Positions 46,311 through 58,176 of a DNA stretch of 64,000 nucleotides are shown piece by piece. The notes beneath the pieces were generated by a model. That model made no database searches. It saw only the letters and a program-made list of their open reading frames with translations, and was not told the origin of the DNA. This stretch comes from Astrocystis sublimbata. Taxonomy: Eukaryota > Ascomycota > Sordariomycetes > Xylariales > Xylariaceae. How positions within the stretch are numbered: the first letter of the stretch is position 1; the number at the start of each line of letters is the position of its first letter. A program made the translations under genes and the position numbers. The stretch is from the NCBI GenBank assembly GCA_022453515.1, contig JAJNNY010000013.1, forward strand, positions 248,001 to 312,000. The letters run 5' to 3'.

Positions 46311-46668
46311 AATCTTCTCCAGCTCGGTTAGGTAGGTACTTACTTACCTGTACTTAGTCTGGGGGTCAGCGTGGCTTCTTCAGTAGTCGGGGGGAAAGGG
46401 CGACCTCCTTTGGTTGTCTGAGGGGGGAAATTGGGAAAGGACGCCAGGGCAGGAAAAACTTTGACCGTTCTTCTCTTTAACTCATCCAAACTCGAATGCT
46501 CACCTCCATCCTCACTTGCTCGGTCTCTTTGCCACGTACACACAGCTCTTTGAACACATCGAGACGGAGCTCAGTCTTAGCACAGTACAGGTGCGTGCCG
46601 GAATCCTGTTGCCGCACAACTTCACACCACCACATTCTCGCCCGTCTGTTATCTCTGTCTGGGATACG
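46311..46668. other. Upstream region of the 2EXR gene
   Basis: About 360 bp, likely promoter and leader of the following gene. Open frames in two registers continue into its first exon but start without an ATG. Confidence 0.4.
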
Positions 46669-47899
46669 ATGGGTTGCCAAACGAGAGGCATGGCCAAGCG
46701 GCAGGCTGAACGACAAACTGCACAGCAAGCCATCCGACAAAATAGAAGAAGCACGAGACAGCGACACGGGCCAGCAGAGCCTGCACCAGGTGCTACCAGT
46801 CAACAAGCCAAGAGGCGAAACAGACAGCCATCTGTCAGGGCTTCAGCAAAACCATCTCGGAGCCAGACGTCGAAACCATCTAGAAAGCGAACTAGTCGGC
46901 CAGTGGGCTCATTCGAGAACTTCAACCTCCTACCTGCCGAACTTCGTTGCATGGTCTGGGAACAAGCTGTACTCGTTCCTCGAATCGTTTATATCGACGT
47001 ACTACCTAAGCCAAAAAAGGCAGACCTCGGCTATGTCTGCGCGTTCGAGGACAAAGATTGGCACTTCTATCGTCATCAAAAGACTGAGCAGGTCAGTACA
47101 TCAGCCTCGCTATAATGAACATGACGTGTCTCCAAGGCCAGATTTGCACACGACTAATCCCAAGACCCCAACCCCTCCTCGCCCCTCCATCTCTCTTCGT
47201 CACTCCGACGACGCTGACGGAGTATCGACGTGGCCACAGGTCTGTCCTCTGGTTGGTGTCTGCCGCGAAAGTAGACACATTGCATTGAGGGAGCCTCTCT
47301 TCCACATTGAGGTTAGGTACCCTAAGTGACGTTCGAACCGATTCACCGAATCGCACTTTATGCATCGCCGGTTCAGTACCAGACGCCATGACATCTTGTG
47401 TTTTGTCAATACAGACTCAATGCCATTTCGTCAAATGCATGTTGAAGGTGATGTGGAGGGGATCGTCAATGTCATGATCGATCAAGATGTCTCCCAAATT
47501 GACTATGGTCGCAACCCTCACGCACGTCCAAAGTGGGAAACAATGATTCGACTGGGACTACAACTCTCTGATCTTCTCTTGACCCGTTTCATAGAAACTG
47601 ATGATGATGATGACGAATCCGTCGACTACTTCGAAGATGTTCACAAAGAATTGTCTCAAATTCAGAATATATATTGCCTTGTACGGAATTCGACTGACGC
47701 CCTTCCCAAAGGCGTCGATCGCCTACGGGAACTCAACTCGGAGCGAGCACGTCGATTTCCTGAGCGTAGAAAAGACGTCCAGATGTGGCTCCAGGACTTT
47801 AAGGGATTCCACTCAGACCTCCATTTACCTTGGTGGTCATCCGTTGAGGACCTGAACACAATATTGAGTAAATGGAAGAATGTAGTTGCGGTCCGGTGA
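46669..47899 (+). CDS. 2EXR-domain protein
   Basis: Three exons proposed: 46669-47091, 47240-47316 and 47377-47899, in frame to 340 residues. The first 80 residues are very basic and Gln/Arg/Ser-rich (KRQAERQTAQQAIRQNRR), probably disordered and nuclear. The 2EXR domain then begins: FENFNLLPAELRCMVWEQAVLVPRIVYID. It continues across the first intron with VCPLVGVCRESRHIAL, the family's LLxVCRESR signature. The rest (RHDILCFVNTDS, RLGLQLSDLL, the acidic DDDDDESVDYFED) completes the module. The domain is widespread and expanded in filamentous fungi; its function is unknown. The first intron has a CTGAC branch 23 nt before a CACAG acceptor. Other acceptors exist, so that junction is moderately sure. 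Confidence 0.8.
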
Positions 47900-49027
47900 T
47901 TGAAAGTGGTGAAAATGCGTTTCCTCTAGAGGTTCTTTGCTGATAGCGGATTCATTTGCTGGACAAAAGGCTAGAAAGTAAGGACGCGATGATCATTGAC
48001 AAACCAGACTAAATGACTGGAGCTGTGGCAAATGATGAATGAAGCTATATTCTAGTAAAACACCTGCACAACATACTGGAGGACGGCAGCCTGCTGCCAT
48101 TACCGATCAAGTTTCTAGATTTCTTCACCTGGAATATCTTGCTGCCAAGGGGCAAAGCTTAATATTCGATAGTTGCGGAGTGTATCGTAAGAACTATCTA
48201 GCATCATGCTCACCACCTTCTCTACTTATGCTCAGCGCTCAATATAACATTCTCAATAAACCTTACTCGTTACGCAGCTCCCACTGAGAAATTTATCTCG
48301 ATGCTTTCTTACCTCAGACCGGCCTACCTATGGCTCTCATCTTCAAAGTTCAATCAAGTCATCGACTGCCTGATAATTACCCCTGCTTCCGACGCATGGG
48401 GTGCAGGTGAAGAGGTGCTGCGTTTGCTGATCTTCCTGTTGGCTGAAGAATAAACCAGGAAATCGAGTCGCCAAGCCAACAACACCAGAGAATATCAAGC
48501 AGCACGAGTGCAGTAAACTAAAAGCTGCTGTTACAAAGGTCAAGCATGCCGACATTGCTAGAAAAGACAATAGAATAAAAGTTGGATATTAGTCCTATAA
48601 ATGCACATAAAATTTGGTACCACAGCATTAGCAACCTTCCTGTGACTGCGCAACCAACTCACCAGTACTGCAACGTCTTAGCTGCTTCTGACACCGGATA
48701 TTGACTCACTCACTACCTAGGACCTAGGTACCACACCACATACAACGGAAATAGTGATACTGCGCGATATTTTGTAACATTTTAAAGTCCCCGTGAATGG
48801 TCGGCTGAACCCACGCTATTCCCGACCCGACTGCTGAAAAGAAAATTTGCCTGATCGCTAGGGATCCTGAAACGCCTCGCAAAAAAGAAAAACCATCTCA
48901 CAAAAGCGCCCGGCTCAATCGGCTCTCGCAAGAAACCATCGCTCACACTGGCTTCCAAATAATGTAAGAAAAATATGAAAAGCGAATTTGGGCATGAATT
49001 TACGTGGATTCATTGCTCGGAGCCAAC
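47900..49027. other. Intergenic region between converging genes
   Basis: About 1.1 kb, AT-rich from 48000 to 48650. It includes a CCTAGGACCTAGGTACC motif at about 48717-48733. No gene is seen. Confidence 0.5.
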
Positions 49028-49666
49028 TCAAAGCATGGCAGCAAAACCGAGGAGACCGCCTGCGGCGGCCGCACCCAACAAAACACCGGTTGGCCTGGCA
49101 GCAGCAGCAGCCGCCGTGACGACGGTGGTAGGTAATGTAGAGTTGCCCTGGCCACCGTGGAAGCTTGTCGCCGTCGGGGCGGGCGAGGTCGAGTACGCGC
49201 CGTTGGCCGCACCGCCAGGGGCAGGTGTGGCGGCGTGGCAGGAGCCTCCGCCCGTGTGCGTCACCATCTCGCTGATATAGTCGGTTATGCTCGCGACCTG
49301 GTCCTCGGGGGCGCAGTCCGTGGCCACGCCGATCAAGACGTCGCTGTTGGCGCTGCCAAAGCTGAGGACGGCGGTGATGTAGGTCCTGAACTCGGGGATG
49401 AGCGAGGGCGGCAGCTCGGACAGGATAGAGCAGATCTCGTCGCCGTGCGCCGAGGGACCGAAGGTGGCCAGCGGCGCCTGGGAGTTGGTTTGGGCCGCGA
49501 GGAAGGAGAGTACGGCGGCGGGCGTGGTGGGGCCTACGTCGTGCGCCCAGGAGAAGAACGAGTTCACTTTTGACGCGCAGAACTCGGCGTCGGACTTTTG
49601 AGACTGTGAAGTGCCTGCAAAGGCGGTAACGAGCAGGAGGAGGTGGAGGATTCTGGGGTTATACAT
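49028..49666 (-). CDS. Secreted GPI-anchored-type surface protein
   Basis: A single exon of 212 residues. A signal peptide (RILHLLLLVTAFAG) leads into a folded domain of about 120 residues with four cysteines (EFCASK, DEICSI, TDCAPE, GSCHAA). Then comes a Ser/Thr/Pro/Ala-rich stalk with a glycosylation site (NST), and the C-terminus is a hydrophobic stretch (GVLLGAAAAGGLLGFAAML) preceded by small residues, as for a GPI attachment signal. The layout resembles fungal surface proteins sometimes named infection-structure-specific, but I cannot prove that membership. It should sit at the plasma membrane or cell wall. Start is the ATG at 49666. Confidence 0.75.
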   Translation of the reverse strand: MYNPRILHLLLLVTAFAGTSQSQKSDAEFCASKVNSFFSWAHDVGPTTPAAVLSFLAAQTNSQAPLATFGPSAHGDEICSILSELPPSLIPEFRTYITAVLSFGSANSDVLIGVATDCAPEDQVASITDYISEMVTHTGGGSCHAATPAPGGAANGAYSTSPAPTATSFHGGQGNSTLPTTVVTAAAAAARPTGVLLGAAAAGGLLGFAAML

Positions 49667-51110
49667 ATTGCTGAAGCAAGCTCCTGAGATGAGTGGATGG
49701 TGGAATGTAGGCAGGAGTGAAAGGCGAAGAACCTGTGAACCTGTGAATTGCTTTCTGGGAGCATTTGCAGAAGCGGTTGACTGGGGAGATTTTATACCTG
49801 AGGCACGCTCGTAGGACTACATTGTTTTTTAATAGAGAGATTAGACAGACTCGGTGGCCGAATTCTTACCTGCACTATCACACGACGTTAGATGTCTATA
49901 CCGTCACAGAACGGCGGTTCGGCTGGGGATCATCCAAGGTAAACAAACTACCTTGGACAAGAGACCAGGCCCCGAGCGGGTTGCAAGAATGATGCCTGAC
50001 CGGGTAAGGAAAAATACCGGAAAGGCTATTCATGATCGAGTAGGCAATCTTACAACCTCACTTGTGCTACCATTCGACATCCCAGAGGAGCAGGTCGACT
50101 TGGCATTGCCAAGATCGAGCTGGATGGCCGAGATGGCTTCCTGACGCGGGTGGGAATAACTTACGGAGACTGCATTAGCGCGATACCGATCTAGATCTCA
50201 AGAGGTACCGACATGACATTTCCTGCAGGGTCTTTTAACCTTCCACAAATGGCCCGTCCGATGTAGGCATGTTGCGAAAAGACCAGGTGATATAACCGGT
50301 GCACTGGTTGGTGCCATTGATGTACGATCGAACGATTTCCTTGAATCTAAGCGAGCAACTCTAAAATAACGTTGTATCCGATACCTGCGTCCGACATGCT
50401 CTCAGCGTATATCAGACAGGTGCAGCATCATCTGCTCTTGATTGAGCCCATGCCAGGCTGGTCACCGAGATTGATGTTGATGATGGGAGATATGTCTTTC
50501 TGTGGCCCAGCCTTATGGGATTCCTACCATTGTAAACGGACATGTAGCGTGATATGCAAGAAGAAACATAATCATATAGAGCTCGTGGTACCATCGAGTC
50601 AACAAGGATGATAATGATGATAATGATGAAGTAGTTGCGCAGGTAAAGGTGAAATGAGAATATAAAAACTACCTCGGTACCTACATAAGGTAGATGAGAT
50701 AAATATAGCCTACCCTAGCGACCACTTGGCTAACAGCACCATATAACGTTCCGACAGGTACGCATCAAGCTGCGGGCATAGTCCGCACGCCGCATGTTCA
50801 CTCGAGATTATGTCGTCAACTATAGGCTCAAGACTCATGACGGGAGTGTTCTAGACCCTTTTCCTGCCAACCTTGCCCGAGTCTCCTGATAGGGTACCAT
50901 ACTTCGGTAAGTATGAGACTGCCTGCTGTGTGTTTCATTATTGCTACCTACCGAAACCCGTGATGGGGAAATTAAATGTTAAGACTTTTTCAGATAAAAC
51001 ACTACGTGAATGTTCCAATTACTTTTCACACTGCATTCAAAGTTACCTTACAATACCTGGTTTCTACCCGCCTACCGATATAGGAAAGTACCTACACAGG
51101 TAGCCTTGAA
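49667..51110. other. Intergenic region
   Basis: About 1.4 kb with no supportable gene. It contains an imperfect ATGATA trinucleotide repeat (listed separately). Confidence 0.5.
50607..50631. repeat. Short GATGATAAT microsatellite
   Basis: A 25-bp imperfect trinucleotide array made of GAT and AAT units. It lies in intergenic DNA and is probably length-variable between strains. Confidence 0.7.
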
Positions 51111-53043
51111 TTAGATGGTGTAGCGGAACCGCGGGCTCTCGTCTCCAAGCTCGGCTAACTCATCATCAGACAAATTGGCGTGCTCCGGCTTGATGAGGCC
51201 CTCGTCACGCCTCTTGTTCTCTCGCGCGTACCAAAACCATAGCGACCCGTGCGTGAGCGCCGCCAGGCCTACTAACGATAGCGATACAGCATTGCCCTTG
51301 ATGTAACGTGGCGCGTCCATGCTCGGGCTAAATCTGTGTTAGTCCTCACCAGGCCTGCCATGTTCGCGAAAGGGACTTACTATATGAAGGATGCCATGAT
51401 TCCACTGGCGTTTCCTATTGTCAGTTGCATGCCCGTTGCGGTAGTGCGCTTGCCGTAACGCGGACTATTGTTCGGAAGCTAGGTGTTCAAGTCAGTCGAC
51501 TGGACGATCATCGTCCTGGAATTGCACACTCACCCAAGCCAGAGGTAAGCCGACAAGGACGTATAGTCCAGTCGCGACGAGAAAACAACTTGACCATGTT
51601 AGCAACGCCTTACAGAAATATGGCAGCACGGCTCTTACGCGAAATAATGCACGCCTGCCGGCGTATCAGAGAGCAATAGACCGTAGCCAATCACGCTCAC
51701 CGCGCCGAAGGCCACGCAGAAGACGCCTCGCATCTGTTTGCGATCTGACACAAATGCAATTGTCATGTAAGTAATAGCCCCAAGCGCGTAGCAGGGAATG
51801 GTGAGCAGTTGCACTTCCGCTGTCGACCAAGAACCCAGGCCTTTGATAATCGTTGGAAGAAACGTCGAATAACCTGCGCTTCCGATTAGCTGCGTCTCTG
51901 TTACCCATAACATAAAATAGCACTCACCATAAAGCATTGTGTCGGCTCCATACTGGCCAACGCAAAATACCCAAACTTTCCAGTCCTTGAATGCCTTCAT
52001 CATATCTCCTTTACTAAACTTTTGCGCGCTCTCCGTGTACCCGTACTGGCGTTGGCTTCGCACAGCCATCAGTTTCTTCTCGTCGGGCGTCAGGAAACGC
52101 GCATGCTCGGGGTCGTTCGGCAAGAATATCACAACCAGGAAACCCAGTATGATGGTTGGGATCCCTTCAATGATCATAATCCATCGCCATCCGCTCATCC
52201 CACGCACGCCGTCCAGGTGCCCAATGCCGTAGGCAAGAAGACCACCGAGCGCGCCAGCTATAGCGGCGCTGACGAACAGATACCCCACGCGTAACGCAAG
52301 CTCACGTTTCGTATAGAAGAACGTCAGGTATACGTTTAGCCCAGGAAACAACCCAGCTTCGAACACTCCAAGAAGCAGACGTAATGCCACCAGGCTTTCG
52401 AAGTTACGCACAAAGCCCGTAGCCAGTGCTATAACACCCCAAACAAGCACAATGAATGCCAGCCAACGTTGTGGTCCTATGGGTTTGAGAACCAGATTGG
52501 AAGGGATCTCGAATATAAGATCTATGATCTGGCTGTCAGTTCCCCGCCAATTCCCATAAGCACAAGCTGTTTCGGCTCATATAGTATCGCAAGGAGCGAT
52601 GCGATGAACTATCATCGGATCTTGACTTACATGTGACGAAGAGAATGGAAACGGCGATCTGAAATTGGTCGCCTACGAGCCCAAGATCTTCCTCTAGACC
52701 ATAAAGTCGGGCATTCCCAATGTTGACTCTGCGAGCTGATTAGTTCCAACTCTCGGGCTAACAAATGGGTTGGTGTCTCTGATCAAGACGAACCTATCAA
52801 GAAAGCTGAAGGTATCTGCATTGTCACATTAGTCACCGGGACTTATGGGGCACCAGTACGGTAGGACTCACAAAGTAGCATAACAAGAGGAATGATGTGC
52901 AAATCAAGCTTTCGCACTAGTTTCCGTTCGTCGACCCCAAAACTGTTGCTCTCATCATATATAACATCTCCTTCAGTGGCCTGGGCCGGCTTAGAGTCCA
53001 AATCAGACAACTTCTCAGTACCGGCGGCCATCTCCGATCGCAT
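51111..53043 (-). CDS. MFS transporter, allantoate permease (Dal5)-like anion:cation symporter
   Basis: Eight exons: 52872-53043, 52794-52815, 52631-52728, 52431-52521 continuing as one exon to 51928, 51639-51873, 51534-51588, 51381-51478 and 51111-51327 (the fourth exon is 51928-52521). They close to 496 residues. The start DERKLVRKLDLHIIPLVMLL and SFLDRVNIGNARLYGLEEDL are classic Dal5-family elements. They are followed by FEIPSNLVLKPIGPQRWLAF, the LLGVFEAGLFPGLNVYLTFFYTKRELALRVG segment, and GWRWIMIIEGIPTIILGF. The C-terminus has LAWLPNNSPRYGKRTTATGMQ. Twelve membrane helices are expected. Substrates in this family are small carboxylates such as allantoate, ureidosuccinate, nicotinate or pantothenate; which one is unknown. 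Exon 2 is only 22 nt. The 54-nt intron at 51874-51927 has no stop. Confidence 0.9.
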
Positions 53044-56000
53044 TTTCACGTTTTCGTCGGCAAATATGAGAGAAATAAATAATCTGCGGGTTATTTAAGC
53101 AATTCAAAAGCGGAGGAGGAGGAGGATGACTATTCGGAAGAGGGAATATTCCCTTAATTGATGTCTTGTCATGGATTGAGACATGGCAGATAACTCTCGC
53201 ATTTTCGTACCGGCGCCACGGTCCTGCAAGGGCTTAGCTGATAAGCACGACTTTCCGATGCATCCCCACAAATACCGACATTGGGGAAAATCTGGGTCGC
53301 GTTCGTTCAACGAGCATAATCTCGATAAGTATCATTCGATGGTGGGGAAAACCTTACGCAGATCCAGATAGATTAGATCGTCTTGGCCCCTTGGCTGCCT
53401 CTGTTTCTTGCTGATCATAAGGTCGCCTCAGATAACCAACCCTACATACAAGTCTGAGTTGTGGGATGAATAAGCCATATGTTTCATCACCTATGTCTAA
53501 GACTAATTGGTTTGTATGTTTCTAAAGACACCTACCAACCTTCTGATTATCATAATACAAGATCTGCGAGTCAAATTGCCCCATCTCATGGCTAGAAACA
53601 AATGAGACACCAAAGTATTTGACAGACTATTCTGATCACGTCTTCAGCACGACGAACATCAGTGCTCTACATAAGTCCAACGCATAAGCCACAAGACCGT
53701 CCAGAGGCTACCAAATCACGACGTCGTTCCTCATTCGACTTCATGTTGCGTCTACTCCAAGCTTGCGTTACCCCATTCAAGCCACTCTTTGCAACTACTT
53801 AATGCACGGTCATCTTCATGTTACTAATTTCTTTAGCTTCTAGTTACGTACGCACAGACTGAACCCGTCTGTCTCGCGCCTCACATTGCTTCGCTTACCG
53901 AGGTCGGACAGATCGATCCGGGGTAATATGCCTAGCTGAGACTATTACGTCCATTTGATCAATCGTTTGCGCCTCTGCGTTTGAAGCGAAGAAGGACTAC
54001 ACTTACACTGAATTGGCCCACTGCTCGTTCCAAACTTTCTATAATTGTTAGTTCCTTCATATCTTGGACACCCTACTCAACTCCCATACCACCACTCTCA
54101 TGACCTTCAAAGGGGATCTTGTCCGCTATCTCTATCTCAATGTGGCTGTTTATCTGACCTATACCAGGCTTTCATTCGCGCTATGTCTCTGAGATTACTC
54201 TTGTCCCGTACCGAGTGGTGTCCACGCGTTCAATGACGTCAGTCTCGTCTTTTCATTCGAGGTATGAGAGCGCGGCGTTCTGCTGTGCCGACCCCGGGAT
54301 CTTTTTGATAGGCTGTCAACTGAATCATTGGAGCGAAAGAATGACGTGCAACTTGCAGCCGCGTCTCGCATCGACTCCTTACTCCCATTCGTGAGTCTGA
54401 GCGCTGATGCATTGATATCGGTCAACAAATCTCGCGTGCTCGCTCGAGTTTACAAAAAGTGTTGATCATCAGAATGAACACGCCGTCTCGAGAGCTTTCT
54501 CCAGGCTTGAAGTGCTATAGAACAGCAAGAGCATGCTAAACCAGTAAAATACATTCTTATGCAAGTACAGATGTTCAATCGTGCAGTCAGTCTAGCCTGC
54601 ATTGTCGAATGCTCTACCAGGAATGGCAGGGATTACAGCTGAATCGCCCCCAGAGCAGATGGTGAGCGGATCGCCTCAAACGAATTGCAATGTCGTTCAG
54701 GTTGGATTATAGTGTAGTCACGGATCTTTGAAGAGCTTGATTGCCGTCTTCCTATGGGATTGTCGCCCAGGAAAACGCACGAAACTGGTAAATTGCTTGA
54801 ACAGTAGTGTGGGATGTTCCGATGTGGCCCTTAAGGGAAGAGGGTCGCTCTGAAAGATTCAACGGATTAGTCGGGGGTGAGTGCTACTTGTGTGATGTAG
54901 CTTACTGAGAACCCCCGAGCTTCCGAGCTTTCCAGGTTGCTGACAAAGCTCCATATATGTGTCATAATCTGGTGTTTCTCCTGAGATGAGAACCCTTCAG
55001 AGACATTCACTTCAAGATCCGCTGTGTTTGCAGAGTTTCGAATAATTTAGATTGCTAATGCAGTCATATTGCATGTTCATGAAATATTCCCCGATCTGGA
55101 ATGTAGAGAGACCAGCCTTTTACGAATATCGTCACATAATAGATATGATTCCGCATGCCGCGAAGAACAAATAGCAGCACTTAACTATTCATTATAGCCG
55201 ACCCTAGTTGAGGCAGATAGTGTTGCAGATGAGATACCTTCACGTTGACCGAAAAAATTCTTTTTAGCATAAATTAAGAAGATATACGAGATGTCCAAAG
55301 AAGCTCAATGTCCACTTCCACACTGAATGTGTTGTTCTACCTCTATGAGTGTGTGGTTCTTGGTAGGGTTCGCATGACAGCCTGGCACTTTCTTATTATA
55401 CGCAGCGAGGAAATTCGCTTGTGTGGTAGATCTTGCCTAGATGGCATCTGCTGAATGGTCGTTCTGTCACAGACGGAAGCATTATCGGCAGGCGCAGAAA
55501 TATCACATGGTAGGAATCGTTAGATGCATGGTCGAGCCAACAGCATAACGGCGCCCCCATGACCAATCCTACGGTATAAACCTCAGGACCTTCCGTCGCA
55601 AAAACTTACCCTTTAGTAAGTAGGGGACCACCCTACTTTCCTAGAACGTGTATCGAAAGACAGTTCGGGGAGGTAGTTCATTTCCGTCTGGGACAGCCTT
55701 GTAGCGATTATCGTACCTACTTCTCCGTTAAAATGTACTTGTTGGCGCACCAAAAATATCCTTCGTAGAGGGAAACGGTACCATGCTCTTCAAACACTCT
55801 CTCATCTCGCCTCTTATTCAAAATCGCCGCCTGGGTTTTATTATTGTTGGTTTTGTTATTGTTATGCTTGGCCCCCACCACCGACATCCCAGCTCTCCTG
55901 ACTGTTGCGGAGTGTTGGGAACGTCCGCAATGCTTGTTTCAATCTATCGGACATTGACATTTAAGAACCGCTCAAGATCGCACTTGGCTAAGCCCCACAA

Positions 56001-56153
56001 CTGCCAAAATCACATACTTGAACCGCGATCAGCCTGGAGCACCCGCCAACTTCATTACTCGCAAGCACTTTTACTACCGCGCTCTCCAGGCTCTCCATCT
56101 ATCGAGCAGCTCCATCCTGTGGTCAAACTCCGAAGCTCACTAAATGCGCGACC
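53044..56153. other. 3.1 kb gene-free region between divergent MFS genes
   Basis: No gene is supported in about 3.1 kb of AT-rich DNA. Open frames are short and scattered, and TA-rich stretches dominate about 54500-55300. It acts as shared upstream DNA for the two transporters. A strongly decayed element could be hidden here but cannot be read by eye. Confidence 0.5.
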
Positions 56154-58176
56154 ATGCATTTGACCGACAATTCTGCTGAGGAGTATGATCTTGGCACCGA
56201 GAAACGAAGCGTGCCGCTCCCAGATGAGGAGCCAGTCAATGAGCCAGGCACTCAGACGGATTACTTCAACTTCCTCACAGGTTGGCGCTTCTACGCAGTC
56301 GCCGCAGTGTAAATATAGTGCTATGTTACCACCGGCTTATATCACAATTAGCTCACTCCGTCGTCAGGCTCCAACTTGCTCTATTCCTCGTCAACTTTGA
56401 GATTACTATCGTGAGCACAGCACTCGTGTCTATCTCCGACGACCTCAATGACTTCAGCAAGGCGAGCTGGGTCGTCACAGCCTACTTGATCACCTACACA
56501 GGTACATCGTCGCCCCGTCGCTGGTTTTGTCGTATCTTTGGCATTATTAGAAGCTGACGTTCCCATCAGCGGGTCTTGTTATCGTGGCTAAGCTCAGCGA
56601 TATCTTCGGACGCAAGCGAACCTATCTCTTGGCACTGTTGATCTTCACGGCATTCTCGGGGGCTTGTGGCGGTGCCCAGACTATGGTTCAGCTGTACGAC
56701 AAAGTTGCCTTATGACACTTTTTCTTTCCATGATCACAGCTGCGTGTATGCTGAATCCCTCCTAGTATCGTCTTCCGGTCGCTTCAAGGCATTGGAGGGG
56801 GAGGTCTCTATGCCGTCGCCTTCGTCATGCTCTTCGAACTTGTCCCGAAGAACAAGTATCCGCTGCTGTTGGTAACTTCAGTGGCTTTGGCGGTCCTGGG
56901 CAATGCGCTTGGTCCCATCTTTGGCGGGCTGATCACCCAGCGCTCAACATGGAGATGGGTTTTTCTCCTGAAGTGTGTCATTTTCCATTTTGTCATTGTT
57001 CCTCGCTGATGACGGACGTCGTTGTAGTGTCCCTATCGGCGCTGCCACTATACTGTGTGTGCTCCTCTCTGTGCCAAATGACTACCCCTATCAGGGGCTA
57101 AGCTCCCAGAAATCAAAATCAAAACCGAAGCTCTCGAGTATCGATTTTACCGGCGCATTTCTCATGCTGTTGGGCTTGGCCCTTCTGATAACTGGGCTCA
57201 ATGAGGCCGCATCTACGTTGGTATGGGTATCTGGCCCTGTTCTCGCCCTTCTTATCATCTCCGCATTCGCCTGGGCCGCCTTCTTCATCTGCCAATGGTG
57301 GTATGTGCGTAATGCAAGCTCAATTCAGTCGGTGTTCCCCTGGAGATTCTGCCAGAGCCGGATGGTTATGGGCATCATCCTGTAAGTGTGAACGCATTCG
57401 GCATTCCCCTTCCCATGCATTGGAGCTGTTGCTGATTCGACCAGGAACTCGTTCTTCACGGGAACGGTCAGTATCTCATTGATCATCTTGCTGCCAATTC
57501 GCTATCAGACCACTCTAGGGGTCGGACCCCTGGAAGCTGGAGTCAAACTACTCCCGTTTGTACTCCTTACGTCAACGGGCGCGGCTTTGACCGGAGCGAT
57601 GGTCAAGAACCGTCGGATCGCTCCTGTGTATGTCGCCCTGTGTGGCATCATCCTTCAGATCGCTGGGCTCGCTGCTCTGCCCTCGCTCGCGCCCGGCGAT
57701 ACGGGGGTTTACGGACTACAGGTCATAATTGGGCTGGGCGCTGGCATCAATATTGGCGTTGTCACTCTCATGACGCCTTACGTGGTCGAACATAAGGATC
57801 TAGGTAGGAATCTGCGACAATAAACACGCGGAGAAGACTAGTGTGGCTAACGAAATACTTTTGCTCAGCTGTTGCTACCGCTGGCGGCACTCAGTTCAGG
57901 TTCCTGGGAAGCGCGATCGTGGTGTCCATCACCACTGCAGTCGGCAATAGTCTCGTGAAATCGCAGCTTGCGGGTATGCTGACTCCTCTGCAGATCCAAG
58001 AGCTATTCAGATCATCAGCAAGCATCAGCGAGCTACCCCCTGAGCTCGAAGCCATGATGAGGCGGGACTTTATCAGTAGCTTTGATGTTCAGTTCCGCAT
58101 CGTGCTTGGGTTTGCCGTTGTGTCGCTTATCAGCATTGGGTTGCTCTGGAAGAGAAAGCAAATCCTGGTCGATTGA
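56154..58176 (+). CDS. MFS multidrug efflux transporter, DHA2-type (14 TM)
   Basis: Seven exons: 56154-56308, 56368-56501, 56570-56693, 56766-56972, 57028-57381, 57445-57803 and 57869-58176, closing to 546 residues. The first membrane helix, ALFLVNFEITIVSTALVSI, shows the DHA2 motif with acid in the helix. The loop motif KLSDIFGRKRTYLLALLIF (G-x-L-a-D-x-x-G-R-K-x-x-l-like) and the motif C region ALGPIFGGLITQ, followed by WRWVFLLNVPIG, are typical of drug:proton antiporters. Later segments include LLPIRYQTTLGVGPLEAGVKLLPF and GLGAGINIGVVTLM. It should export toxic compounds or secondary metabolites through the plasma membrane. No biosynthetic cluster lies beside it in this window, so its substrate is open. 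Confidence 0.9.

Noticed and set aside
54195..54428. Ser/Arg-rich minus-strand frame in the gap between the MFS genes
   Set aside because: Too short, low complexity, and without partner exons.
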